NCBI RefSeq assembly: GCF_003003775.1
Contig: NZ_PVWJ01000051.1
Span: 1-34,175 of the forward strand
Length of the DNA stretch: 34,175 bases
Source: Merismopedia glauca CCAP 1448/3
GTDB taxonomy: Bacteria > Cyanobacteriota > Cyanobacteriia > Cyanobacteriales > CCAP-1448
Direction: 5' to 3'
The position numbers and the translations under genes are program-made. The notes below the pieces were generated by a model. It was not told where the DNA came from, ran no database searches, and was given only the letters and a program-made list of their open reading frames with translations. Shown piece by piece: positions 23,626 to 32,200 of the stretch (the first letter of the stretch is position 1; every line of letters starts with the position of its first letter).

Positions 23626-23730
23626 CCTAGTTTAATCTGGCAGTCTTGTATTCTACACATTAATCAAGATTTTAACTAAGACTGGAGCCTCATAATTTCC
23701 CAAAATATAGTTTGAAAGCGATCAGATCTA

Positions 23731-23796
23731 ATACCATTTCGCCAAATGTGGACTACAGATAAATACAATTAAATACAATAGATCTCTTGCATAAGT
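23731..23796. repeat. Remnants of two MITE families
   Basis: ATACCATTT followed by CGCC, TGTGG and CTACAG (23731-23760) matches the inverted end of the 17882-17981 element. TAGATCTCTTGCATAAGT (23779-23796) matches the terminus of the 21281-21392 element. Neither has a visible partner nearby, so both look truncated. Confidence 0.5.
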
Positions 23797-23813
23797 CACA
23801 CAAATATCAATCT

Positions 23814-23847
23814 GACGTAGCACTTCGGCACAGCGAGGTGCTACATC
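23814..23847. repeat. GACGTAGCAC hairpin after GGDEF-EAL gene
   Basis: GACGTAGCAC (23814-23823) and GTGCTACATC (23838-23847) form a ten-base stem with one mismatch, and the loop TTCGGCACAGCGAG is nearly identical to that at 19563-19576. It lies ten bases past the stop of the minus-strand gene and may act as its terminator. Confidence 0.65.
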
Positions 23848-23857
23848 TCGATCCAGG

Positions 23858-26077
23858 TTAAATCTTCATAAGTTCAGCCAGTATCGCTGCGGAATTGAGA
23901 GGTTTAAAGAAGAAGAAACCTTGAGCCGATTCGCAACCTAGTGATTTAAGTAAATCGCATTGCTCTGCCGTTTCTACACCTTCAGCAATCACATCCATAC
24001 CTAAATTATGAGCTAGGGAAATAATGGTGCGGACAATTTCAAAGTTTTCGCTATCAACACTCATACCATTAACAAAAGAGCGATCGACTTTCAGTGTATT
24101 AATCGGAAAACGACGGAGATATCCCAAGGAAGAATAGCCTGTGCCAAAGTCATCAATACTCAACATAATCTGGCGATATCTTAGTTGCTTCAGCAATTCT
24201 AAGGTTGATTCTCCCTGATCCATGAGCATACTTTCGGTAATTTCTAATTTCAGGTAACTACCATCTAGACCTGTATTGGTCAGGATTTGATCTACAGTGG
24301 AGATAAAATTTGGGGCTTGAATTTGCTTACTTGCCAAATTAACACTTAACTTTAAGGCAGCAATTTGAGGTAATTCGGTTTGCCAAGCCCGAAATTGTCG
24401 GCAGGCTTCTTGTAAAACCCATTTTCCAATCTCAACAATCAGCCCAGTTTCTTCAGCAATGGGAATAAATTCACCAGGGGAAACAAAGCCACGCTCTGGA
24501 TTTTGCCAACGAATCAAGGCTTCTAATCCCTGAATTTGACCAGTCTGCAACGAAAGAATGGGTTGATAACAGAGGAAAAACTCTTTTCTTTCTAAAGCTA
24601 GTCTTAGCTCTCTTTCTGTCTGCAAGAGAGTTAGAGCCTTTTCATACATCTCTGGATCGAAAATCGCACAACGACCCTTACCTAGTCCCTTGGCGCGATA
24701 CATGGCAATATCAGCATCTCGCAAAAGATCGGCAGCACGGTGATATCCAACGGAACTAAGCACCACACCAATACTGGCACTGGTAAAAACCGTATTTGCC
24801 CCAATTTTGAAGGGTGAGGTGATTTGAGCTAACAGACGTTCAGCCAGAAGCTTCACATCAGCGATATCCTGCATATCTTCTAACAACACAGTAAACTCAT
24901 CGCCACCTAGACGAGCTACAGTATCGCAACTGCGTAAAAATCCCTCCATTAATTGAGCGATTTCAATGAGCAACTGATCCCCTACTGCATGACCAAGACT
25001 ATCATTAATAATCTTGAAGCGATCGAGATCTATGAAGAGTACAGCAAACCAATAATCTGGATGTCGCTCACTTCGTTTGAGCGCTTGTTCCACCCGCTCC
25101 ATAAACAAGGTACGATTGGGAAGACCTGTGAGGTGATCGTGGAGGGAGTCATAGCGCAGTTGGGCTTCAGCACGCTTACGCTCAGTGATATCTGAAGCAA
25201 TGCTATCTACTCGAATCGCTTTACCGTGTTCGTTATTAATCAGACGGCTACGATGACTCAACCAATAAACTTCGCCATCTGGTCGCATAATTCGATACTC
25301 TAAATTTAGACTACCGCTCTCTAGTAACTGGGGAAAAGCTTGCTCGACTCGCCAGCGATCTTCTAGATGAATTACTTCTAGCCAAAGATTGGGATTTTTA
25401 AGAAACTCAAACCGAGAGCGACCATAGACTTTTTCAGTGGCAGGATTTAAGTAAAGAAACTGAGAGTTTTGAATCCCATTCCCTCCTAGTAAAACCGTCG
25501 GTAAAGACATGGACCATACTACTTCATCGAGGGCGTTGAGAATACCTTCTAGCCGTTGTTCGCTCTCTTGAAGTTTTTGTTGTGTCTCCACACGTACAGC
25601 ACTTTCTTCAACTAATCGAGCCGTGCGTTTTTTGACTTCTTGGGCTAGTTTTGCCGTTAATTGGCTAATTTCTTGCTTGGCTGCTTGTAGTGCCAATTGA
25701 TGCTGAACCCGTACTATAACCTCTTCGACCTGAAACGGCTTAGTAATGTAGTCTACCCCTCCCACTTCAAAGGCTTTGACTTTATCAAACACATCATCTA
25801 AGGCGCTGAGGAAAACCACAGGGATCTCACTGGTTTGGCGATCGCTTTTGAGCCTTTGACACACTTCATACCCATCCATTTCTGGCATGGTGATATCCAG
25901 CAAAATGAGATCGGGGAGACTAGTTTTGACGGTCATTAGTGCGATGGAGCCACTTTTAGCACAGCGAACCTTAAACCCTAAATTACTAATAGCAGCCGAC
26001 AAAACTCGCAGATTATCGGGTAAATCGTCAACTATTAAAATCTTTCCCTTATCGGTCGCTAAATTATTGTTATTCAT
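23858..26077 (-). CDS. Response regulator with PAS, diguanylate cyclase (GGDEF) and phosphodiesterase (EAL) domains
   Basis: A 739-aa cyclic-di-GMP signalling protein. REC covers about residues 12-130 with phospho-acceptor D61 in LILLDITMPEMDG. A coiled-coil linker follows (LTAKLAQEVKKRTARLVEES), then PAS/PAC (about 165-300). GGDEF (about 310-475) has RLGGDEFTVLLED intact, with an RSCD inhibitory site exactly five residues before it. EAL (about 485-735) has LEALIRW, EITESML, IDDFGTGYSSLGYLRRFP and VIAEGVE, so the catalytic Glu/Asp/Lys set appears complete. Both synthesis and breakdown of c-di-GMP are therefore possible, with REC phosphorylation as the switch. The start ATG overlaps the stop of the hybrid kinase by four bases (26074-26077), which makes that kinase its likely partner. 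Confidence 0.94.
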   Translation of the reverse strand: MNNNNLATDKGKILIVDDLPDNLRVLSAAISNLGFKVRCAKSGSIALMTVKTSLPDLILLDITMPEMDGYEVCQRLKSDRQTSEIPVVFLSALDDVFDKVKAFEVGGVDYITKPFQVEEVIVRVQHQLALQAAKQEISQLTAKLAQEVKKRTARLVEESAVRVETQQKLQESEQRLEGILNALDEVVWSMSLPTVLLGGNGIQNSQFLYLNPATEKVYGRSRFEFLKNPNLWLEVIHLEDRWRVEQAFPQLLESGSLNLEYRIMRPDGEVYWLSHRSRLINNEHGKAIRVDSIASDITERKRAEAQLRYDSLHDHLTGLPNRTLFMERVEQALKRSERHPDYWFAVLFIDLDRFKIINDSLGHAVGDQLLIEIAQLMEGFLRSCDTVARLGGDEFTVLLEDMQDIADVKLLAERLLAQITSPFKIGANTVFTSASIGVVLSSVGYHRAADLLRDADIAMYRAKGLGKGRCAIFDPEMYEKALTLLQTERELRLALERKEFFLCYQPILSLQTGQIQGLEALIRWQNPERGFVSPGEFIPIAEETGLIVEIGKWVLQEACRQFRAWQTELPQIAALKLSVNLASKQIQAPNFISTVDQILTNTGLDGSYLKLEITESMLMDQGESTLELLKQLRYRQIMLSIDDFGTGYSSLGYLRRFPINTLKVDRSFVNGMSVDSENFEIVRTIISLAHNLGMDVIAEGVETAEQCDLLKSLGCESAQGFFFFKPLNSAAILAELMKI

Positions 26078-28833
26078 AAATTTTCTATCTGTTGAGCCAT
26101 ATTCATAATGAGATCGAAATCAAAGTTATCCACTTTCCTCTGGAGGTCTTTTCTCAGAGCCAAATGTTCTACAGGAATTTCCACGATCAACTGAGTAATC
26201 TTGTCTCGATCCAGTTCAGAGGCGGCATCGGACAGGTAGAGCCACCACTTTGGTGGCATGACTGTTAAAGCTGACTTGGTAAGTTGCTCTATTGGTGTTG
26301 CTTCTGGCTCACTAATTACTAGTGTTTCATAAATATATTTAACCCCCAAAAATTGACCGATTTTGTCGAATATTTCATGTTCTAGGAAAGGTTTACGGAC
26401 AAAATCATCACAGCCGACCGCTCTAATGCTCGGAATCTCTTCAATCAAGGCACTAGCGGTGAGGGCAATGATAATGGTGGCGTGTCCCTGCAAATGAGAT
26501 TTAATTTGCTGTGTCGCTTCAAAGCCATTCATGACTGGCATTCGCATATCCATCCAAATTAGATGTGGTTCCCAGGATGACCACAGAGCTAGAGCTTCTT
26601 GTCCATTTGCTGCTTCTTGCACTTCAAAACCGATGGGTCTCAGCAGTTTCACTATGACTTGACGATTTTCCCAGCGATCGTCAACCACTAAAATCCGATA
26701 ACGTGGTTGATCGGGAACTAAACCAACTACTCGTCGAGTTTTTTGGTGGCGGGGAATATGGGCTAAATCGCTCAATTCTAGGGGGATCTGAAATTCAAAG
26801 CTTGCCCCTTGACCGAGTTGGCTACTTACTTTCAAGTCTCCACCCATTAGCTGGACAAATTTGCGACTAATTGCCAGCCCTAAACCTGTTCCTTGTTCGG
26901 ACTGACGACCGATTTCTGTTTGGACAAATGGTTCAAATAAAGACTCTAAATCTTGGGGAGCAATACCAGGTCCAGTATCTTCGACGATGAATTTTAAATA
27001 GGTTTTTTCTGGACTATCTACAGACGCGATATATTGGGTCTGTACGCGCAACCAAATGTGACCTTTTTGAGTGAATTTGATGGCGTTACCCAATAAATTT
27101 AGTAAAACTTGGCGGAGTTTTTTTTCGTCAGTTTTAATATATCGAGGTAAGTCTTCGGCGCGATCGATGATGAGACTTAGACCTTTGAGGTTGGCTCTTA
27201 GGATCAACATCTCTTCAATCGTCTCTAAAACGGCGTAGAGATCGAAGTCATTTTGGTTGAGGGCAATCCGACCTGCTTCAATTTTCGACATATCGAGAAC
27301 ATCGTTAATCAAAGATAGTAGATGTTCTCCACTGCGAGTAATAATGCCCAGATTTTCTTGCTGCTCTGGCTTTAGCTCGCGATCGCGGTTCATGACTTGG
27401 GCAAAGCCCAGAATAGCGTTCAACGGGGTGCGTAATTCATGGCTCATATTCGCTAAGAATTCGCTTTTGGCACGGTTAGCGGCAATCGCTGAGGATTTAG
27501 CGGTTTCTGCCTCTTTCGTGGCTTCTGCTAGCTGTACAGTCCGCTCTGACACCCGCTTTTCTAGTAAATCTACCCAATCTCTGAGTTGTTGAGCCATCCC
27601 GTTGAAGGCTTGAGACAAACTATTCAGTTCTCGAATGCTTTTGACCTCAACCTTCTGGTTCAAATCTCCACCAGCGATCGCCTGACTGGCGTTACTCAAA
27701 TGCTCAATAGGACTAGTAATCCAACGGGAAGTCAGCATTCCCAGCAGTGTCGTTGTCATTAAAGCCGCAAAACACAGCAAGATTGTGGTTCGAGTATTGG
27801 CATTAATTTCGCCCATAAAGTCCGATTCAGGGATAGTGACTATCACCACCCAATCCAAACCATAGCGATCGCGCCAAGGTAATACCTGCACAAACTGCCG
27901 TTGATCGTCCCAGAAAAACTCTAACTGTTTTTCCGATGTAATCGCCTGAAAACTCCCAAATTTCTCCTTGAGATGTTCGGCAGTCATCCTAATCTGAGGA
28001 TCGGGGCTGTTCAGAGCGCTCAACCGTTGAGTTTTGCCATTGACGATATTGTAGGTTTCCCGAACACTAGAATTGCCAACTAACATACCATCTCGTTCGA
28101 TAATAAATACCCTACCCTGGGGGCTAATTTGTAACTGACGCAGAAAATTACTAATCTCGCTGAGCAGCAAATCTGTACTAAAAACCCCTATAAGTTGACG
28201 CTTTTTGTCATAGATAGGATAAGCCACAGTGGCAGCGACATAACCCGTAAACCCTTCTGCGGTATAGATTTTACTCCAAACGGGTTTTCTAGCTTTCACG
28301 CCATCTTGATACCACTGGTCTTGACGTGCATCGTATTTAGTCGCATCCAAGAGCTTCGTCCGATTTCCTTGAGCATCAGTTGCATAAGCATAGTCTTTGC
28401 CATCTACTAGAGAATGTTGCACCACAGTGACTCCTTGTCCTGGAAGCCACCTACCAGCACCACCACCTGCCCCAGTATTTAAATAATAACCAATAAAGTT
28501 AATATTTGGGTAAATGTGAGCTTGTTTCCAGAAAAAACGTTCCGCTTGGCGAAAATTATGAATATCGATCAAGCCTGTTTGTAAGGCATCAACTCCCAGC
28601 GCTCCAATTTGAGGGGGAAGACCTAGATATGAGTCAAGATGTTGATCGACGCGATCGCTGACTTCGTTACTCAAGTGTTCTACTAGGCGATTGACTGCTT
28701 TCTGACCATTTCTAAAAGAAAGGTATCCCACCAGTCCAACTGCCAGAAAAACTTGCATCACAAAGGGTACAATCAGGAAAAATCTTAACGGAAATTTGGC
28801 GAGATATTGACCATAATTAGTTTTTGGGGTCAT
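26074..28833 (-). CDS. Hybrid sensor histidine kinase with Cache sensor and receiver domain
   Basis: A 919-aa protein. TM1 lies at about residues 15-38, then a large extracytoplasmic double-Cache-type region (about 45-345; WYQDGVKARKPVWSKIYTAE, AATVAYPIYDKKRQLIGVFS, WVVIVTIPESDFMGEI). TM2 is about 350-370, HAMP follows (ITSPIEHLSNASQAIAGGDL), then a coiled coil. HisKA has H465 in NMSHELRTPLNA, HATPase has NAIKFT, EDTGPGIAPQDL and GTGLGLAISRKF, and a receiver carries D762 in HLIWMDMRMPVMNG. The last ~95 residues (from YIYETLVISEPEATP to MNMAQQIENL) match a short conserved tail of such cyanobacterial kinases, without an Hpt histidine that I can identify. It senses a small extracellular ligand and probably phosphorylates the downstream GGDEF-EAL regulator. 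Confidence 0.93.
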   Translation of the reverse strand: MTPKTNYGQYLAKFPLRFFLIVPFVMQVFLAVGLVGYLSFRNGQKAVNRLVEHLSNEVSDRVDQHLDSYLGLPPQIGALGVDALQTGLIDIHNFRQAERFFWKQAHIYPNINFIGYYLNTGAGGGAGRWLPGQGVTVVQHSLVDGKDYAYATDAQGNRTKLLDATKYDARQDQWYQDGVKARKPVWSKIYTAEGFTGYVAATVAYPIYDKKRQLIGVFSTDLLLSEISNFLRQLQISPQGRVFIIERDGMLVGNSSVRETYNIVNGKTQRLSALNSPDPQIRMTAEHLKEKFGSFQAITSEKQLEFFWDDQRQFVQVLPWRDRYGLDWVVIVTIPESDFMGEINANTRTTILLCFAALMTTTLLGMLTSRWITSPIEHLSNASQAIAGGDLNQKVEVKSIRELNSLSQAFNGMAQQLRDWVDLLEKRVSERTVQLAEATKEAETAKSSAIAANRAKSEFLANMSHELRTPLNAILGFAQVMNRDRELKPEQQENLGIITRSGEHLLSLINDVLDMSKIEAGRIALNQNDFDLYAVLETIEEMLILRANLKGLSLIIDRAEDLPRYIKTDEKKLRQVLLNLLGNAIKFTQKGHIWLRVQTQYIASVDSPEKTYLKFIVEDTGPGIAPQDLESLFEPFVQTEIGRQSEQGTGLGLAISRKFVQLMGGDLKVSSQLGQGASFEFQIPLELSDLAHIPRHQKTRRVVGLVPDQPRYRILVVDDRWENRQVIVKLLRPIGFEVQEAANGQEALALWSSWEPHLIWMDMRMPVMNGFEATQQIKSHLQGHATIIIALTASALIEEIPSIRAVGCDDFVRKPFLEHEIFDKIGQFLGVKYIYETLVISEPEATPIEQLTKSALTVMPPKWWLYLSDAASELDRDKITQLIVEIPVEHLALRKDLQRKVDNFDFDLIMNMAQQIENL

Positions 28834-29084
28834 TTTTAAAGACTCCGAGTTAAGATTGAGGTCGAATACTTGGCTAGCAGCGTCGTCAAACCATTTTCAT
28901 AAAACAGTCTAGGTTGAAAATTGACTTGGTTAAACTAGTTTTAAAGTGCCCAATTCAGGAGAATAATTAACTTAATAGTTAAAATACAGTCATAAAAAAC
29001 GTAGGAATTAAAAGGTGATGACATTGTTGGTGGTTAGGTATTAGATATTTCGGCGTTGCTGAATCAAGATATGAACTAGTGTAT

Positions 29085-29112
29085 GAAGTCAGAAGTCAGA
29101 AGTCAGAAGTCA
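29085..29112. repeat. GAAGTCA heptamer repeat, four copies
   Basis: Four exact tandem units inside the 29044-29207 element; the inverse orientation of the repeat is found at 14420-14440. Confidence 0.85.
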
Positions 29113-29144
29113 AAATAGTGAGAGATCGGGGGCAAAATAAAACC

Positions 29145-29172
29145 CAATCAACAATCAACAATCAACAATCAA
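29145..29172. repeat. CAATCAA heptamer repeat, four copies
   Basis: Four exact tandem units that abut the right inverted end of the surrounding element. Confidence 0.85.
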
Positions 29173-29290
29173 CAGTTCATACTTCAAATCAGCAATGCCG
29201 ATATTTCTTCTGAATTCTGTACAGACGCGCCACTTCGTGTACGCGTAAAGCGCTTATATTTATTGCGTCTCTTTTAATCAGGAGTTGGTT

Positions 29291-32200
29291 GTGAGTAACT
29301 TTTGTGTTCATAGATGGTTTGAAGCCCAAGTGGTGCAAACACCAAACGCGATCGCCCTCATCTTCGGAAATCAACAGTTTACCTATCAACAATTAAACCA
29401 GCGAGTTAATTGTCTAGCTCATTATCTGCGTCGTTTGGGTGTCCAACCAGAGACATTGGTGGGTTTGTGTTTAGAGCGATCGCTCGATATGATGGTGGGA
29501 TTATTAGCCATTCTCAAAGCTGGTGGGGCATATGTACCCCTAGATCCATCTTACCCCCAAGAACGGATTGCTCTGATGCTGGAGGATGCTCAAGTCTCCA
29601 TCTTGCTAACTCAACAATGCCACAGTTTAGATTGTGAGGCTAAAGTTGTCTGTTTAGATACAGATTGGTTCCAAATTTCGCAAGAAAGCTCTGAAAATCC
29701 TGATAATATAGTCGAACTCCATCATCTAGCCTACGTTATTTATACCTCCGGTTCTACAGGCAAGCCCAAGGGGGTGATGATTGAACACCGATCGCTGATG
29801 AATTTTGTCCGAGGTGGGAGCGAAGCATATGGTATAGTAGCGGGCGATCGCGTGCTTCAGTTTGCTTCGATTAGCTTTGATACGGCAATTGAAGAAATTT
29901 TCTTGACTTTAGTTAAAGGTGCGACTCTGGTACTGCGTACCCCAGAAATGTTGCGCTCAATTCGGTTCTTTCTGCAAACTTGCGCGGATTTAAATCTGAC
30001 TGTATTAGATTTACCTACTGCCTTTTGGCATAAGCTGTGCATGGAATTACCCAGCGTACAGCTACCTCCATCCTTACGTTTAGTCATTATTGGGGGCGAA
30101 CGAGCGATTCCCCGTTGGCTAGAAGCTTGGAAAAAGTTTGTTAATCCGCAAATCAGACTGATTAATACCTATGGCCCAACCGAATCAACTGTTGTCGCTA
30201 CCTATTGCGATTTAGCTGGTTCTGAAGCGATTATGACAGAAGGCGATCGCCTAGTCCCCATTGGAAAACCGCTACCTAATATTCAAACCTATGTCCTCGA
30301 TGTAGCTGGAGAATCTGTTTACCCTGAGATGACAGGTGAGTTGTATCTCGGCGGAGTTAGTCTAGCACGGGGTTACTTAAACCATCCCGAACTCACCGAA
30401 ACTCACTTTTTATGGAAAACGATTGATGGAAAAGACAAAATTAGGTTATATCAAACCGGAGACTTAGTTCGCTACCGCCAGGATGGAAATTTAGAATTTC
30501 TGCATCGAGTTGATAATCAAGAAAAGATTCGCGGGTTTCGGATCGAACTGGGGGAAATTGAAAGTTTTTTAGAGGAAAATCTAGCTGTTAATGAAGCCGT
30601 TGTAGTGGTTCGGGAAGATGTTCCAGGGGACAAGCGTTTAGTAGCTTATGTATCTTACAACTTACAGGGGGCAGATGGAGTTGAGTCGAGCCGCGATCGC
30701 CTAGAAGCTGAGCAAATCAATCAATGGCAATTCATCCACAATAAAGATGAGTTTAATCTAAGTAAAGACAACTGGAGCAGAACCTTCAATATCAGTGGCT
30801 GGATGAGCAGCTATACGGGCGAATTAATCCCCGATATTGAAATGCAAGAATGGGTAGATCGCACTGTAGACCGAATTTTAGCGCTCAAACCTCACAAGGT
30901 TCTAGAAATTGGCTGCGGAACTGGTTTGATTCTGTTTCGAGTTGCACCCCACTGTACCAGCTATGTCGGCACAGATTTTTCAGAAACGTCACTCCAGTAT
31001 ATCGAACAGCAACTGCATCATGAATCCATTAACCTGCCCCAAGTTACCCTAAAACAGCATAAAGCTGATGAATTACAGGAAATTGAACCCCAATCTTTTG
31101 ATACCGTCATCATCAATTCAGTAATTCAGTATTTTCCCAGTATTGACTACTTGATTACCGTCATCGAACAAGCCGCCAACACGATTCAACCAGGCGGTTT
31201 TATATTTATTGGAGATATCCGAAATTATTCATTGTTAGAAGCATTTGCGACATCTGTAGAACTATTCCCAGCCACCAATGACTCATCTACAGAAGAACTC
31301 TGGGGAAATATCCAAAAACGATTACTTCAAGAAGAAGAACTCACCATCGATCCAGCTTTCTTCCACGCTTTACAGCAACGCTTACCCCAAATCAGCGCAG
31401 TACAGGTACTTGTCAAACGTGGCGAGTTTGCCAACGAACTAACTCAATTTCGATACGATGTAGTTTTGGAAATTGCTTCTGTCATATCTGTAGGGGAGGC
31501 GGAGGAGCAGAGGAGCAGAGAGAGAGATTTTGCTGGAGAATGGATTGATTGGCAAAAAGAGCGGCTCACAATCCCAAAATTACGCCAACTACTCCAAGAA
31601 ACTAACCCTCCAATGCTAGGGATTGCTAGAGTACCCAACGCACGAGTGTTAACCGCAGTCAAAGCTGTAGAACTGCTCAAGAGTTCTAACTGTCCTGAAA
31701 CTATTGGAGTCTTAAGAGAGGAATTAGCCGTAATAAATTCAGAAATAGGCGTAAATCCTGAAGATTTATGGCATCTTGCTCAAGACTTACCCTACGAAGT
31801 TTCTATTAGTCTGATGGATGGTGAAAAAGATGGTGCTTATACAGTCTGGCTCCAGCATAAATCAACCAAAATTGGCAAGCAACAGCCATTTCAACCCTCT
31901 AGTTCCATTGAGATCAAACCCTGGCACGCTTATGCCAATAACCCTCTCCAGAGTAAAGCTTGTCAAGATGTAGCAGTACAACTCCGTACTTACTTAAAGC
32001 AGCGTTTGCCAGATTACATGATACCTTCAGCTTTTGTCATTTTAGATAGTCTACCTCTGACTGCCAATGGCAAAATAGATCGCCGCTCCTTACCTGCTCC
32101 AGCTTCTACTAGACCTATCTTGGACAATGCCTTTGTACCTCCTCAGACTAAGATAGAAGAAGAATTAGCAAATATTTGGACTAAAATCCTAAAAATAGAT

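Larger units (their letters stand above)
29044..29207. mobile_element. MITE-like element with 34-base inverted ends and heptamer repeats inside
   Basis: A 34-base left end (29044-29077, containing CGGCGTTGCTGAATCAAG) pairs with an inverted right end (29174-29207, containing CAGCAATGCCGATATTTC), 26 of 34 bases matching. Between them lie four GAAGTCA heptamers (29085-29112) and four CAATCAA heptamers (29145-29172). No ORF is present. Confidence 0.7.
28834..29290. other. Intergenic region with nested repeats before the NRPS gene
   Basis: These 457 bp separate divergent genes. Bases 28834-29040 are AT-rich with no recognisable motif and probably hold the kinase promoter. A 164-bp inverted-repeat element occupies 29044-29207. 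The last 80 bases contain a GACGCG/CGCGTA-rich part and lead to AGGAG, six bases before the NRPS GTG start. Confidence 0.55.

Noticed and set aside
29145-29172. Possible CRISPR-like array
   Set aside because: The units are seven bases, head to tail, without spacers; this is an STRR, not CRISPR.
29285-29290. TTG start for the NRPS
   Set aside because: AGGAG would be directly adjacent with no spacing; GTG at 29291 has the proper six-base spacing.
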